Assembly (NCBI GenBank): GCA_018433775.1
Contig: JAHDQN010000019.1
Location: 1 to 64,000, forward strand
DNA length: 64,000 nt
Origin: Deltaproteobacteria bacterium
Lineage (GTDB): Bacteria; Desulfobacterota; Desulfomonilia; UBA1062
Reading direction: 5' to 3'
The position numbers and the translations under genes are program-made. The notes under the pieces are model-generated. The model ran no database searches. It was given only the letters and a program-made list of their open reading frames with translations, and had not been told where the DNA came from. Positions 41,904-51,026 of the stretch are shown piece after piece (the stretch's first letter is position 1; every line of letters begins with the position of its first letter).

Positions 41904-42568
41904 ACGGGAGGATCGTTCAACTGCTCCGTGAGGAAGCGCGGTGGTCGGGAAGGTTCCTGATTCTCCCCCGCGAGGTGGTGAGTATGCCGAAAGAGGTGTC
42001 GAAGAAAGAAGCCCTGGAGGAAATCCGTGAGCGGCTGGAGCAGTGCAGGTGCTGCCCGCTGTGCGAGACCGCCCGGAACATCGTGTTCGGCGAGGGTGAT
42101 CCGGATGCGGACATCATGTTCATCGGCGAGGCGCCGGGCGCCGTGGAGGACAAAACCGGCAGGCCGTTCGTAGGCCCTGCCGGGAGGCTGCTCACCGACA
42201 TCATCGAAAAGGGCATGGGGCTCAAGCGAGGTGACGTGTACATCGCCAATATCGCCAAGTGCAGGCCGCCCGAAAACCGCGACCCGTTTCCCGAAGAGAT
42301 AGCACAGTGCATCGGCTTTCTTCAGGAACAGATCGACGTCATCAGTCCAAGGGTCATCATCGCCCTGGGCAGGATCGCCGCGCAGACGCTCCTTGACACC
42401 GAAGCCTCTATCAGCTCGCTCAGGGGGAAGTTTCACGAGTACCGCGGGATCAAGGTGATGCCCACCTTTCATCCCAGCTATCTGATCCATAACCCGGCAA
42501 AGAAGAGGGAGGTATGGGAAGACATAAAACACGTGATGAAGCATCTCGGTATGACGCTGCCCGGGTAG
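41900..42568 (+). CDS. Type 4 uracil-DNA glycosylase
   Basis: A 222-residue iron-sulphur uracil-DNA glycosylase that excises deaminated cytosine. The first pair of cluster cysteines is in [18 protein letters not shown]; catalytic landmarks are [21 protein letters not shown], then [15 protein letters not shown] with a Cys, and MPTFHPSYL (motif HPS). GTG at 41900 overlaps the coaBC stop, and the N-terminal 30 residues are not conserved, so the start may be further in, near 41984. It is cotranscribed with coaBC and the NfeD protease gene. Confidence 0.92.
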   Translation: MNGRIVQLLREEARWSGRFLILPREVVSMPKEVSKKEALEEIRERLEQCRCCPLCETARNIVFGEGDPDADIMFIGEAPGAVEDKTGRPFVGPAGRLLTDIIEKGMGLKRGDVYIANIAKCRPPENRDPFPEEIAQCIGFLQEQIDVISPRVIIALGRIAAQTLLDTEASISSLRGKFHEYRGIKVMPTFHPSYLIHNPAKKREVWEDIKHVMKHLGMTLPG

Positions 42569-43887
42569 CGGGGCGTCTCGCTTTCATCTGGCTGGCCGTC
42601 CTGCTCTTTCCGCTCGTGCTCCGGGCGGCCGATGTGGTGGTGCTGGACGTCCGCGACGCCATCACCCCACCCGCGGCCTCATACCTCATCGAGAACATCG
42701 ACGAGGCCGTGATTGCAGGCAGGGAGGCGGTGATCATCCGCATGGACACCCCCGGAGGGCTGGATACCGCCATGCGGGACATCATCCAGAAAGAGCTGAA
42801 CGCGGATATCCCGGTCATCGTCTACGTTGCGCCCAAGGGGGCGCGGGCCGCCTCGGCCGGGGCGCTCATCACCCTGGCCGCGGATGTGGCGGCCATGGCC
42901 CCGGGCACGAATATCGGCGCCGCGCACCCGGTGAGCATCGGTACGGGCGAGGGGGCCGAAGGCCAGAGCGAGACCATGACCGAGAAGGCCACCAACGATG
43001 CGGTGGCCTATGCAAAGAGCATTGCCCGCGCAAAGGGAAGGAACGAGCAGTGGGCCGAAGACGCCGTGAGAAAGAGCATCTCCACCCCGGCCGAAGAGGC
43101 GAGGGATCTCAAGGTCATCGAGATCGTGGCCCGGGACATGGGAGACCTCCTGGACCAGCTCCACGGCAGGGTCATCGAGAAGGACGGCAGCACCTTCACC
43201 CTCGACACCCGTGACGCGAACACGATCAGCGAGCCCATGGGCCTTCGGTACCGGCTGCTCTCCGCCATATCCAACCCCAATATCGCGTACATCCTGATGC
43301 TCATCGGCATGGCCGGGATCTTTTTCGAGCTCTCGAACCCGGGCCTGATCCTGCCGGGGGTCATCGGCGGGATATCGCTCATCCTCGCCTTTTTCGCGTT
43401 TCAGACCCTGCCGGTCAATTATGCCGGCGTGGCCCTGATGATCCTGGCCGTGATCCTGTTCATCGCCGAGGTCATGGTCCCGAGCTTCGGCGTGCTCACC
43501 ATCGGCGGGGTGGTATCCATGGTGCTGGGCTCGGTCCTCCTGTTCAGGACCCCTGAGATCTATGCCCAGGTTTCCCTGGGCATCATCGTGCCGGTCACCA
43601 TTCTGTTCACCGCGTTCTTCGTGACGACCCTGTACCTGGTGGTCAGGACCCATCGTACGCGGTCAGTCAGCGGATCACAGGGGATGATCGGGGAGCGGGC
43701 AAAAGTCTATTCATGGAGCCCCGGCGGAACGACCGGCAAGGTATTCTGCCACGGCGAGTACTGGAACGCCCGCGGACCTTCCGGTCTTCAGCCCGGAGAC
43801 GAGGTGGAGGTGGACGGCCTCGACGGCCTGATTCTCATCGTGCGTTCCGTCACCGGATCGGACCGTTCGCCCGACACGAACGAATGA
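42514..43887 (+). CDS. NfeD-family membrane-bound serine protease (ClpP class)
   Basis: A 457-residue protein. A signal anchor (LAFIWLAVLLFPLVLRAA) is followed by a ClpP-like protease domain: DTPGGLDTAMR, APKGARAASAGALITLAAD with the nucleophile Ser, and PVSIG. Four or five membrane helices (about 255-380) come next, then a C-terminal NfeD OB-fold (GMIGERAKVYSWSPGGTTGKV). This is the long NfeD type that cleaves stomatin-like partners; no stomatin gene is seen here. It overlaps the glycosylase gene by 55 bp and mnmA by four (ATGA). Confidence 0.9.
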   Translation: MGRHKTRDEASRYDAARVAGRLAFIWLAVLLFPLVLRAADVVVLDVRDAITPPAASYLIENIDEAVIAGREAVIIRMDTPGGLDTAMRDIIQKELNADIPVIVYVAPKGARAASAGALITLAADVAAMAPGTNIGAAHPVSIGTGEGAEGQSETMTEKATNDAVAYAKSIARAKGRNEQWAEDAVRKSISTPAEEARDLKVIEIVARDMGDLLDQLHGRVIEKDGSTFTLDTRDANTISEPMGLRYRLLSAISNPNIAYILMLIGMAGIFFELSNPGLILPGVIGGISLILAFFAFQTLPVNYAGVALMILAVILFIAEVMVPSFGVLTIGGVVSMVLGSVLLFRTPEIYAQVSLGIIVPVTILFTAFFVTTLYLVVRTHRTRSVSGSQGMIGERAKVYSWSPGGTTGKVFCHGEYWNARGPSGLQPGDEVEVDGLDGLILIVRSVTGSDRSPDTNE

Positions 43888-44933
43888 TCGCTGTCGGACT
43901 TTCAGGAGGTACGGACTCGGCGGCCGCCGCCATCCGTTTGCACGAGGGACGCGAAGAGCTGGTGGGTGTCACCCTCGTATTCGGTGAAGAGAACCCGCCC
44001 GCCGTGAGCATCGAAAGGGCGGGCCGCCTGTGCGCGCACCTGAAGATCAGGCACGTGGTCATGGACGCGATCTCTCCGTTCAAGACCGTCAAGGACTACT
44101 TCTGCAGAGAGTATCTGGCAGGCGATACCCCGAACCCGTGCGTGGTCTGCAACCGCGACATCAAGTTCGGACTTTTCCTGGAAAAAGCGGGCGAGCTGGG
44201 GGCCGATCGCATCGCCACCGGGCACTATGTCCGCAAGACGGGCGAAGGCGGCAGGGTATGGCTGGGCAGGGCCAGGGAAAAGAATTCCCAGGAATATTTT
44301 CTCGGCCTGCTCACTCAGGACGCCATCCGGAGGAGCCTGTTCCCGCTCCACGACATCACCAGAGAAGAGGCCCGGGAGCTGGTGGCACAGACCGGCCTTC
44401 ACATCCCTCGGCGGGAAACGTCGCAGGACGTCTGCTTCATCGGCGCCGAAGGGTATGTCACTTTCATCACCTCATCCACGGGTTTTGAACCGCGGCCGGG
44501 TGATGTTCTGAACAGGAGGGGGGTGGCGATCGGCAGGCACCGGGGCGCCCTTTACTATACCATCGGCCAGAGAAAAGGCCTTGGTATGGGCTTTGGCAGG
44601 AGGGTGTACGTCCTGGGCAGGGACATGGAGAAGAACACGGTCACGGTGGGTGGAAGGGAGCAGTGGCCGTACCGCGGTTTCAGCATGGAACAGGTCAACC
44701 TCATGAAGATACCGGCGTTGGACGAGCCGCTTGCAGTGCGTATGAAGGTGCGCTACCGGCAGGATGCGCAGGATGCACTCCTGATCCCTCTGCCGGGCGG
44801 GCGCATTGCGGTCCGGTACGAGGGGCTGTTTTCACCCGGCCAGCTTGCCGTGGCGTATGACGGTAAGGACGATATCCTCTGCGCGGGCATCATCGGCTCA
44901 CCCCTGAGGGATGTTTCGCTTTTGGGGGCATGA
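43884..44933 (+). CDS. mnmA: tRNA-specific 2-thiouridylase
   Basis: A 349-residue ATP-dependent enzyme that thiolates U34 of tRNAs. The PP-loop reads GLSGGTDSAAAAIRL; the catalytic cysteines are seen in NPCVVCNRDIKF and TSQDVCFIG; the HGMN-like end is replaced by an OB-fold region (LYYTIGQRKGLGMGFGRRVYVLGRD, in part). The start ATG 43884 overlaps the nfeD stop. The plus-strand operon ends here. Confidence 0.93.
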   Translation: MIAVGLSGGTDSAAAAIRLHEGREELVGVTLVFGEENPPAVSIERAGRLCAHLKIRHVVMDAISPFKTVKDYFCREYLAGDTPNPCVVCNRDIKFGLFLEKAGELGADRIATGHYVRKTGEGGRVWLGRAREKNSQEYFLGLLTQDAIRRSLFPLHDITREEARELVAQTGLHIPRRETSQDVCFIGAEGYVTFITSSTGFEPRPGDVLNRRGVAIGRHRGALYYTIGQRKGLGMGFGRRVYVLGRDMEKNTVTVGGREQWPYRGFSMEQVNLMKIPALDEPLAVRMKVRYRQDAQDALLIPLPGGRIAVRYEGLFSPGQLAVAYDGKDDILCAGIIGSPLRDVSLLGA

Positions 44934-45021
44934 CCCGCCCTGCGGGAAGGCGCCCGCGGGCGCGAGCGGGACGGGATCCTCAAGCCGGGAACGGCTGAAG
45001 GAGCCAGGCGGGCAGCGGATG

Positions 45022-45053
45022 ATGAGGGTGTGCGGATGCACGCACATCCTCAT
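45022..45053. repeat. 13-bp stem-loop after mnmA
   Basis: ATGAGGGTGTGCG, six-base loop, then a complementary arm with one G-U pair. It lies between mnmA and the DUF2889 gene without a T-run; its role is unknown. Confidence 0.6.
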
Positions 45054-45160
45054 GCCGAAGTCCATGCGAAGGCCTTTTCTCTGGCCGATGGTATAAGCGA
45101 CTGCAGGGCGCGGGTTTTTGAAGTCACTACGGTTTCAGGGCTTGCATGGGAGGTGAAGAA

Positions 45161-45751
45161 ATGAAACGAATGTGTCAGGGGAATCTGCAGGCGGTCCACA
45201 ACCGGACCATATCCATCTCCACCTACGCAGCCGGTGACGATGCAGTGATCGTGGAGGGTGTGCTGACGGACAACAGGCTCGTTGACACCTGGCTGATCAC
45301 CACCGGGGAAAAGATGGCCCCGGGGGTGGTCCACGACCTTGCCGTCCGGCTCCTCGTCGAGGGTCCGAGCTTATGCATCAGGGATGTGGAGGTGGACATG
45401 GACCAAGCGCCGCGGGACGAGTGCACGCACACGAGGAATTCCCTGGAGCCGCTCATCGGTCAGAACATCGCACCGGGGTTTACCCGGTGGGTCAAGGAAC
45501 ACCTCGGCGGCGCACGAGGATGCACGCATCTCAACGCACTGCTGATCGCCATGGCGCCGGCCGCTCTCCAGGGATTCTGGAGCGCGAGAACCTCCCGGCG
45601 CCTCGATATGCGCAGGGCGACCGAGGGGATGGCGCCCGAGTATCTGATCGATACCTGCTGGGTGTGGCGCTCGGAAGGTCCCCTGGCATCGGAGCTCCGG
45701 GCGGCTGTGAGGGGAGAGGACCGCGAAGGCGGCCCTCTCGGCGAAAACTGA
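45161..45751 (+). CDS. DUF2889 protein
   Basis: A 196-residue cytosolic protein of the DUF2889 family. Landmarks are HNRTISISTYAAGDDAVIVEGVLTDNR, then EVDMDQAPRDECTHTRNSLEPLIG and GCTHLNALLIAMAPAALQ. The family's role is unknown. Relatives occur next to chemotaxis and metabolic genes without a clear pattern. The ATG at 45161 has GGAGGTGAAGAA upstream and is preferred to 45146. It is seven bp from the methyltransferase gene. Confidence 0.85.
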   Translation: MKRMCQGNLQAVHNRTISISTYAAGDDAVIVEGVLTDNRLVDTWLITTGEKMAPGVVHDLAVRLLVEGPSLCIRDVEVDMDQAPRDECTHTRNSLEPLIGQNIAPGFTRWVKEHLGGARGCTHLNALLIAMAPAALQGFWSARTSRRLDMRRATEGMAPEYLIDTCWVWRSEGPLASELRAAVRGEDREGGPLGEN

Positions 45752-45757
45752 CCGGTC

Positions 45758-46339
45758 ATGGAGCTCCTTCTCAAATCAGTGCTCATCATCTTTCTGATCG
45801 TGTTCCTGGGGCTGTTCCTCTTCTCGATCGTCATCATCGCAGTGCACCGCAAGACCGGCGGAGCTCTGTTCGTGCCCACACCGCGGGTAATCCTCAAGAC
45901 CATCATGGAGCATGTCGATTTCTCGCCGTACCACGACATCCGCGAGCTGGGAGCCGGAGACGGAAGGTTCATGGCCGCGGTGGAGAAGACTCACGGGCGG
46001 CCGGTCACCGGGTATGAGATCAATCCTCTCGCCTACCTTCTCTGCCGTCTGCGACTCGGTATCTCCGGCTTGAGCTCCCGGGTGGTGTACCGCAGCTTCT
46101 GGGAGGCTGACCTGGAAGGGGCTCAGGTGGTGTTCTGCTATCTCTTTCCGGATATCATGCCCCGCCTGGGCGAGAAGCTCGCACAAGAGCTGGACGAGGG
46201 CGCCCTTATCATCAGCGCCAACTTTCCCCTGCCGGGATGGACACCCGAGGAAATCATCCACAGCGATCACCCGGTGTTCAACGATCCGGTCTTTCTCTAT
46301 CGGATAGGTGCTCATCTGAAGAGGACGGGACGGAGATGA
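45758..46339 (+). CDS. Membrane-anchored FAM173-like methyltransferase
   Basis: A 193-residue protein. An N-terminal membrane helix (LIIFLIVFLGLFLFSIVIIAV) is followed by a class I SAM-dependent methyltransferase: RELGAGDGRFMAAVE (motif I, E-L-G-A-G-D-G) and GYEINPLAYLLCRLRLG. This resembles FAM173-type lysine methyltransferases, some of which modify membrane-associated proteins such as ATP synthase subunit c. The target here is unknown. A stem-loop follows the stop. Confidence 0.85.
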   Translation: MELLLKSVLIIFLIVFLGLFLFSIVIIAVHRKTGGALFVPTPRVILKTIMEHVDFSPYHDIRELGAGDGRFMAAVEKTHGRPVTGYEINPLAYLLCRLRLGISGLSSRVVYRSFWEADLEGAQVVFCYLFPDIMPRLGEKLAQELDEGALIISANFPLPGWTPEEIIHSDHPVFNDPVFLYRIGAHLKRTGRR

Positions 46340-46350
46340 GGACTGCACGC

Positions 46351-46385
46351 CTGCCCCGGGTGCGAATGTCGTGCATCCTGGGCAG
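46351..46385. terminator. Stem-loop after the methyltransferase gene
   Basis: CTGCCC-c-GGGTGC, nine-base loop, then GCATCC-t-GGGCAG: two six-base stems split by one mismatch, with one G-U pair. It is 11 bp after the stop codon. A T-run is absent, so termination is uncertain. Confidence 0.4.
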
Positions 46386-46526
46386 GCGGTGTGCCGGCGC
46401 CGTTCGTTCTTCCCGGTTTTCTTTCAGGAAATCAATTTCACATGTTTTTTTGTCTATATTTCTGATAAAGAGGGCTGATGAGCATGGTCATAGAAAACAT
46501 TGTTAAATCAAGCACCTGGGGTTAAT

Positions 46527-48332
46527 GTGTCTGAAACGTCTTCTTTCGTGAAGGGCATCATCAGAGGATTGGCCGGTAACGAGTATGTCCTGATGGTGTG
46601 CATGGCCGCCGTGATAGGGATTCTCGGCGGGTACGGCGCCGTGGGATTCCGGTGGCTCATCGGGTTTTTCCAGAGCCTGTTTTTCTCGCACCAGGGCCGG
46701 AGCGGCGTTCTGGAGGCGATTCTCTCTCTCCCCTGGTATGCCAGGCTGATTCCCCCCGTTATCGGCGGCGCCGTTGTCGGGCCCATGGTGTATTTCTTTG
46801 CCCGTGAGGCAAAGGGGCACGGCGTGCCGGAGGTCATGGAGGCGGTGGCCCTGAAAGGGGGCATGATCCGCAAGCGGGTGGTTGCGATCAAGACACTGGC
46901 CTCTTCCATCACCATCGGCTCGGGCGGTTCGGCGGGCCAGGAAGGCCCCATCGTTCAGATCGGCTCCGGCATCGGATCGGCATTCGGGCGCATGGCCGGG
47001 TTGTCCGCCGACAGGATGAGGACCCTGGTCGCCTGCGGTGCCGCAGCCGGCATCGCCGCCACCTTCAATGCCCCCATTGCAGGCGCCATGTTCGCCCTGG
47101 AGATCATCTTGGGTGATTTCGGGATCGCGGCCTTCACCCCGATCGTGGTGTCGTCCGTGCTGGCCACCGTGATATCCCGGGTTCACCTCGGGGCCTTCCC
47201 CGCCTTTATGGTGCCGCAATATTCCATGGTGAGTATCTGGGAGATACTCACCTATTCCTCATTCGGGATCGTCATGGGCATCGTGGGGGTGATGTTTACC
47301 AGGACCCTCTACAAAATCGAGGATCTTTTCGAGGCAGTGAAGGTACCCCCCTACACGAAGGCCGCGATCGGAGGGGCTGCAGTAGGCTGCATCGGGGTCT
47401 TTCTCCCCCACATCTACGGGGTGGGGTACGACACCATCTCCCTTGCGCTCCTGGGACAGATCCCCTTGCTACTGCTCCTGAGCCTGGTGGTCATCAAGAT
47501 CCTGTCCACCTCTATCACCATTGGCTCCGGCGGATCGGGAGGGGTGTTTGCCCCGTCTCTGTTCATCGGCGCCATGGCAGGAGGAGCATTCGGATTCCTG
47601 ATGCAGATGCTCTTTCCGCAGGTGACGGCCGCCCAGGGGGCATACAGCCTGGTAGGCATGGGGGCCATGGTGAGCGCCACGACCCACGGCCCCATCACGG
47701 CGATCCTCATGCTCTTCGAGATGACGGGGGATTATAAGATGATCCTGCCCCTGATGCTCTCGTGCATCATCTCCACCGTGGTGGCCAGCCAGCTGAAACG
47801 CGATTCCATCTACACACTGAAACTCGCCCGGAGAGGCGTCGATATCCGGGCAGGCAAAGACGTGAATGTCATGAGATCGCTCCTGGTCAGGGACGCCATG
47901 ACCCGGGACGTGGTGACCGTTCCCGCAGACATGCCTTTGAAAAAGCTGGTGAAGTTCACCCTGTCCAGCAAGCATTCCAGCTTTCCGCTCGTGGATGAAG
48001 ACGGTTTGTTGGAAGGTATCGTCACCTTCCAGGACTTCAAGGACGTGGTGTTCGAGGAGGGGTTGGGTGACCTGGTGGTGGCAAAGGAGATCTCGCCGCA
48101 GGAGGTGATCACCATCACCAGGAACGAGAACCTCGACAGCGCCCTGAGGAAGATCGGAGTGAAGAACATCGAGCAGATTCCGGTGGTCGATGAGACCAAC
48201 CCGCGAAAGATCGTGGGGATTCTGTCCCGGAGGGACATCTTTACCGCCTACAACAAGGCCATTATCGACCGGTCCATCACCGCGGGCGGCGAGGTGGATG
48301 CGGACCGGAACAAGCGCCGGAGTACGGCCTGA
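46527..48332 (+). CDS. CLC-type chloride channel / antiporter with CBS domains
   Basis: A membrane transporter of about 601 residues. The CLC core carries GSGGSAGQEGPIVQIGSG (the gating Glu is in G-Q-E-G-P), IAATFNAPIAGAMFALEI and ITIGSGGSGGVFAPSLFIGAMAGG. Two cytosolic CBS domains (about 455-590) end it: MTRDVVTVPADMPLKKL and VVDETNPRKIVGILSRRDI. CLC proteins of bacteria exchange chloride or fluoride for protons; this one does not show features typical of the fluoride branch. The start is GTG 46527 with GGGG upstream, or TTG 46500. Confidence 0.92.
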   Translation: MSETSSFVKGIIRGLAGNEYVLMVCMAAVIGILGGYGAVGFRWLIGFFQSLFFSHQGRSGVLEAILSLPWYARLIPPVIGGAVVGPMVYFFAREAKGHGVPEVMEAVALKGGMIRKRVVAIKTLASSITIGSGGSAGQEGPIVQIGSGIGSAFGRMAGLSADRMRTLVACGAAAGIAATFNAPIAGAMFALEIILGDFGIAAFTPIVVSSVLATVISRVHLGAFPAFMVPQYSMVSIWEILTYSSFGIVMGIVGVMFTRTLYKIEDLFEAVKVPPYTKAAIGGAAVGCIGVFLPHIYGVGYDTISLALLGQIPLLLLLSLVVIKILSTSITIGSGGSGGVFAPSLFIGAMAGGAFGFLMQMLFPQVTAAQGAYSLVGMGAMVSATTHGPITAILMLFEMTGDYKMILPLMLSCIISTVVASQLKRDSIYTLKLARRGVDIRAGKDVNVMRSLLVRDAMTRDVVTVPADMPLKKLVKFTLSSKHSSFPLVDEDGLLEGIVTFQDFKDVVFEEGLGDLVVAKEISPQEVITITRNENLDSALRKIGVKNIEQIPVVDETNPRKIVGILSRRDIFTAYNKAIIDRSITAGGEVDADRNKRRSTA

Positions 48333-48477
48333 TTCATGGTCAGGAGGCGCGTACGTTACGGATCGAGGGTATATCCGCGCTATTCAGGGTGTGAGGCCTG
48401 ATGCCGGCTCCGGCGTCACGCCTGTTGCCGGCGGCAGGCGGTTTCTTTTTCGAGAAACCTGCAGGAAAGAGGTGAGT

Positions 48478-49236
48478 ATGGCAGGACGAAGGCCAGTGAT
48501 CGGGGGACGGGCACATAATCTGGAGCAGGTGAGGGAGGTCTGCGCTCTGGGCTATCCCTTTGCCGAGGTGTCCCTTCTGGATCCCCGGGAGACGGAAGAG
48601 ATGCTCCCGGAGCTCGTCCGCATCAAAGAGCGGACAGGGATATCCTATCTTGCCCATTACCCCAACGAGGACGACCCCTTCGATGTCAGGGTCCTTCGGC
48701 AGCGCTTCCTTCCCCGTCTGGCAGAGCTCTTCGGCCTCTCGGCCGAGCTGGGTATCTCCAAGGGCACTATCCACTTCTGGATGGATGCCAGGTGGGCGCC
48801 CCCCGACCTCGTTGCCGGCAAGATCGAGCTCCTGGGAGAAATCGTCGCTCGTGCGCGGGAAAAAGGCATTACCGTGTGCATCGAAAACCTGAGCGAGCGG
48901 GTGGAGAGCTTCCGGAAGGCATTCGATGCGATTCCCGATCTGCGCATGACCCTGGATATCGGCCATGCCCAGCTCCTTGCAAGGGAGAACACCTCTTTTG
49001 CCTTCATCCGCGACGCGTTCGAGAGGATCGCCCACATTCATGCACACGACAATCACGGGGGGACGAGCGTCAAGGACGATCTCCATCTCGCCGTGGGCGA
49101 GGGCGCCATCGACTATCCGGGTATTTTGAGCAGACTGCGGGAGAGAGGATACCACTCCACGATCACCATGGAGGTCATGCCTGCTGACATGAAGAAAACC
49201 TTCGATATTATCAATAGATACTTCCCTTCATCCTGA
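48478..49236 (+). CDS. Sugar phosphate isomerase/epimerase family TIM-barrel protein
   Basis: A 252-residue TIM barrel of the AP-endonuclease-2 / xylose isomerase-like group. GYPFAEVSLLDPRE, TVCIENLSERVESF, MTLDIGHAQLLA, IAHIHAHDNHGG and TITMEVMPADM carry the metal ligands (Glu, His, Asp) of the family. It may isomerise a sugar or act on DNA ends; no substrate can be assigned. AAAGAGGTGAGT precedes the ATG at 48478. It sits 145 bp after the CLC gene and 65 bp before recJ. Confidence 0.87.
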   Translation: MAGRRPVIGGRAHNLEQVREVCALGYPFAEVSLLDPRETEEMLPELVRIKERTGISYLAHYPNEDDPFDVRVLRQRFLPRLAELFGLSAELGISKGTIHFWMDARWAPPDLVAGKIELLGEIVARAREKGITVCIENLSERVESFRKAFDAIPDLRMTLDIGHAQLLARENTSFAFIRDAFERIAHIHAHDNHGGTSVKDDLHLAVGEGAIDYPGILSRLRERGYHSTITMEVMPADMKKTFDIINRYFPSS

Positions 49237-49301
49237 TGTCCTTTTCTTAGTGTTCCTTGACTATTTGAAATCCCGGGGCTAAGCTGCCGCTTATGGTGTG
49301 C

Positions 49302-51026
49302 ATGTCTCAGGAGTGGATCATCAAAGGACGCGTCGATTCCCAGATCTTGCCGGACCTGAAGTTCAGCCCGGTTTTTAAGGCTCTCATGCAGGTCCGGGGG
49401 CTTAGGACGTCCGGTGATGTGATGAGCTTTTTGAGTCCGAACCTCGGGCAGCTCAAGGATCCCTGGAACATGAAGAACATGCGGCGCGCCTGCGAGCGGA
49501 TCCTGCGCGCCATCGAGACCGGTGAGAAGATCGGCATCTTCACCGACTACGATGTGGACGGGGTGTGCAGCGCGGCGCTCATCCAGCGGTTTCTCATCAA
49601 TATCGGATCGAGCGCCCCGGAGATATTCATTCCCGACCGCGTCAACGATGGATACGGCCTGAACATCCGGGGGATCGAGGAGCTGAAGGGAAAGGGCGTG
49701 AGCCTGCTGATAACGGCGGACTGCGGCATCACGGCCGTCCGGGAAGTGGAGCATGCCCGGTCTTTGGGCATGGAGGTCATCGTCACCGATCATCACGTGA
49801 TGGGAGATACGCTGCCCGATGCATACTGCATTCTCAACCCGAAGCAGTCCGACTGTCCCTTTTTCGGCGAGGATCTCTGCGGCGCAGGCGTCGTTTTCCA
49901 CCTGATCGTGGCCCTGCGCACGCTGCTCCGGAAGCAGGGCGTGCAAAACCTGCCCAACCTCAAGGACGAGCTCGATCTGGTGGCCATGGCCACCATCGCC
50001 GATGCGGTCTCCCTCTCCGGTGTCAACCGGGTCCTGGTGAAAGAGGGCCTGAACATCCTGAACACCTCGGGCAGGATCGGGCTCGCGGCCCTGGCGAGGG
50101 TCTCCGGGATCAGGAGGGAGCTCATGTCGCGGGACATCGGGTATATCCTCGGCCCCAGGATCAACGCCGCGGGGAGGCTCTCGGATGCCAGGAAGGCCTT
50201 TGATCTGCTCATCACGGAGGATCTGGAGAGGGCGCAGAGCCTTGCCTCCGAGCTCAACGAGCTCAACCGGTGCCGCCAGAAGGAGGAGCAGCAGGTGCTC
50301 GAAGAAGCGCTCTGCCTGCTTGAGAAGAGCGGCTCTTCCCTGGGCAATGTCATCGTGGTGGCCGGAACCAACTGGCACACGGGCGTGATAGGGATCGTCG
50401 CATCCCGGATCGCCTCCCTGTTTTCCCGTCCCGCCATCGTGATCTCTCTGCTCGACGGCGCAGGCATCGGGTCGGGGCGGTCGGTTGCCGGGGTGGATCT
50501 CCATGCGGCCGTATCCAGGGTCTCGGAACACCTGAACGATTTCGGCGGGCACAAGATGGCCATAGGGCTCAGCATCGACGACAGCAGGGTGCTCTCCTTC
50601 GCCAATGCCCTCGACGGGGCTTTGGTTCCCCGGGATGAGCATCTCAGGAGCTTTGAGGTGGATCTGAAGATATCCCCGCTCGACATCACCCCGGTTTTTC
50701 TGGACGAGCTCGAGATGCTCGCCCCCTTCGGAGAGGGAAACCCCGAGCCGGTGTTCATGATACCTTCCATGGAGGTGGTGAGCGCCAAGAATTTTGCCCG
50801 GGGACAGTGCAAGCTCGTTCTCAAGCACTCCGACCGGGTGTTTCACACCTTGAGGTGCACCCTGGATAACGGCGGGCAGAAGCTGTCGCGGTTCGTCGAC
50901 GTGGCCTTCACTCCCGTGAAGATGAGGACAAACGGTTATCAGTACCTGTATCTAGCCCTGAAAGCGATATCCCCCGCCGGGCATAGTCCTGCGCCAGCTC
51001 CTGCTGGGTCCGGATACACTCCGTGA
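49302..51026 (+). CDS. recJ: Single-stranded-DNA-specific exonuclease RecJ
   Basis: A 574-residue 5'-3' exonuclease acting in DNA repair and recombination. DHH-phosphoesterase motifs are seen: FTDYDVDGVCSAAL, ITADCGITA, VTDHHVMGD, LVAMATIADAVSL and ILGPRINAAGRLSDA. The DHHA1 domain follows with GGHKMAIGLS. The ATG at 49302 (MSQEWII) or 49293 could start it. The 3' end overlaps the antisense end of the DUF4388 gene by 119 bp, and the final residues (PAGHSPAPAPAGSGYTP) are coded by that overlap. Confidence 0.94.
   Translation: MSQEWIIKGRVDSQILPDLKFSPVFKALMQVRGLRTSGDVMSFLSPNLGQLKDPWNMKNMRRACERILRAIETGEKIGIFTDYDVDGVCSAALIQRFLINIGSSAPEIFIPDRVNDGYGLNIRGIEELKGKGVSLLITADCGITAVREVEHARSLGMEVIVTDHHVMGDTLPDAYCILNPKQSDCPFFGEDLCGAGVVFHLIVALRTLLRKQGVQNLPNLKDELDLVAMATIADAVSLSGVNRVLVKEGLNILNTSGRIGLAALARVSGIRRELMSRDIGYILGPRINAAGRLSDARKAFDLLITEDLERAQSLASELNELNRCRQKEEQQVLEEALCLLEKSGSSLGNVIVVAGTNWHTGVIGIVASRIASLFSRPAIVISLLDGAGIGSGRSVAGVDLHAAVSRVSEHLNDFGGHKMAIGLSIDDSRVLSFANALDGALVPRDEHLRSFEVDLKISPLDITPVFLDELEMLAPFGEGNPEPVFMIPSMEVVSAKNFARGQCKLVLKHSDRVFHTLRCTLDNGGQKLSRFVDVAFTPVKMRTNGYQYLYLALKAISPAGHSPAPAPAGSGYTP

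Noticed and set aside
49113-50846. A 577-codon minus-strand frame opposite recJ
   Set aside because: Antisense of recJ, which carries all DHH motifs; the frame shows no recognisable domain.
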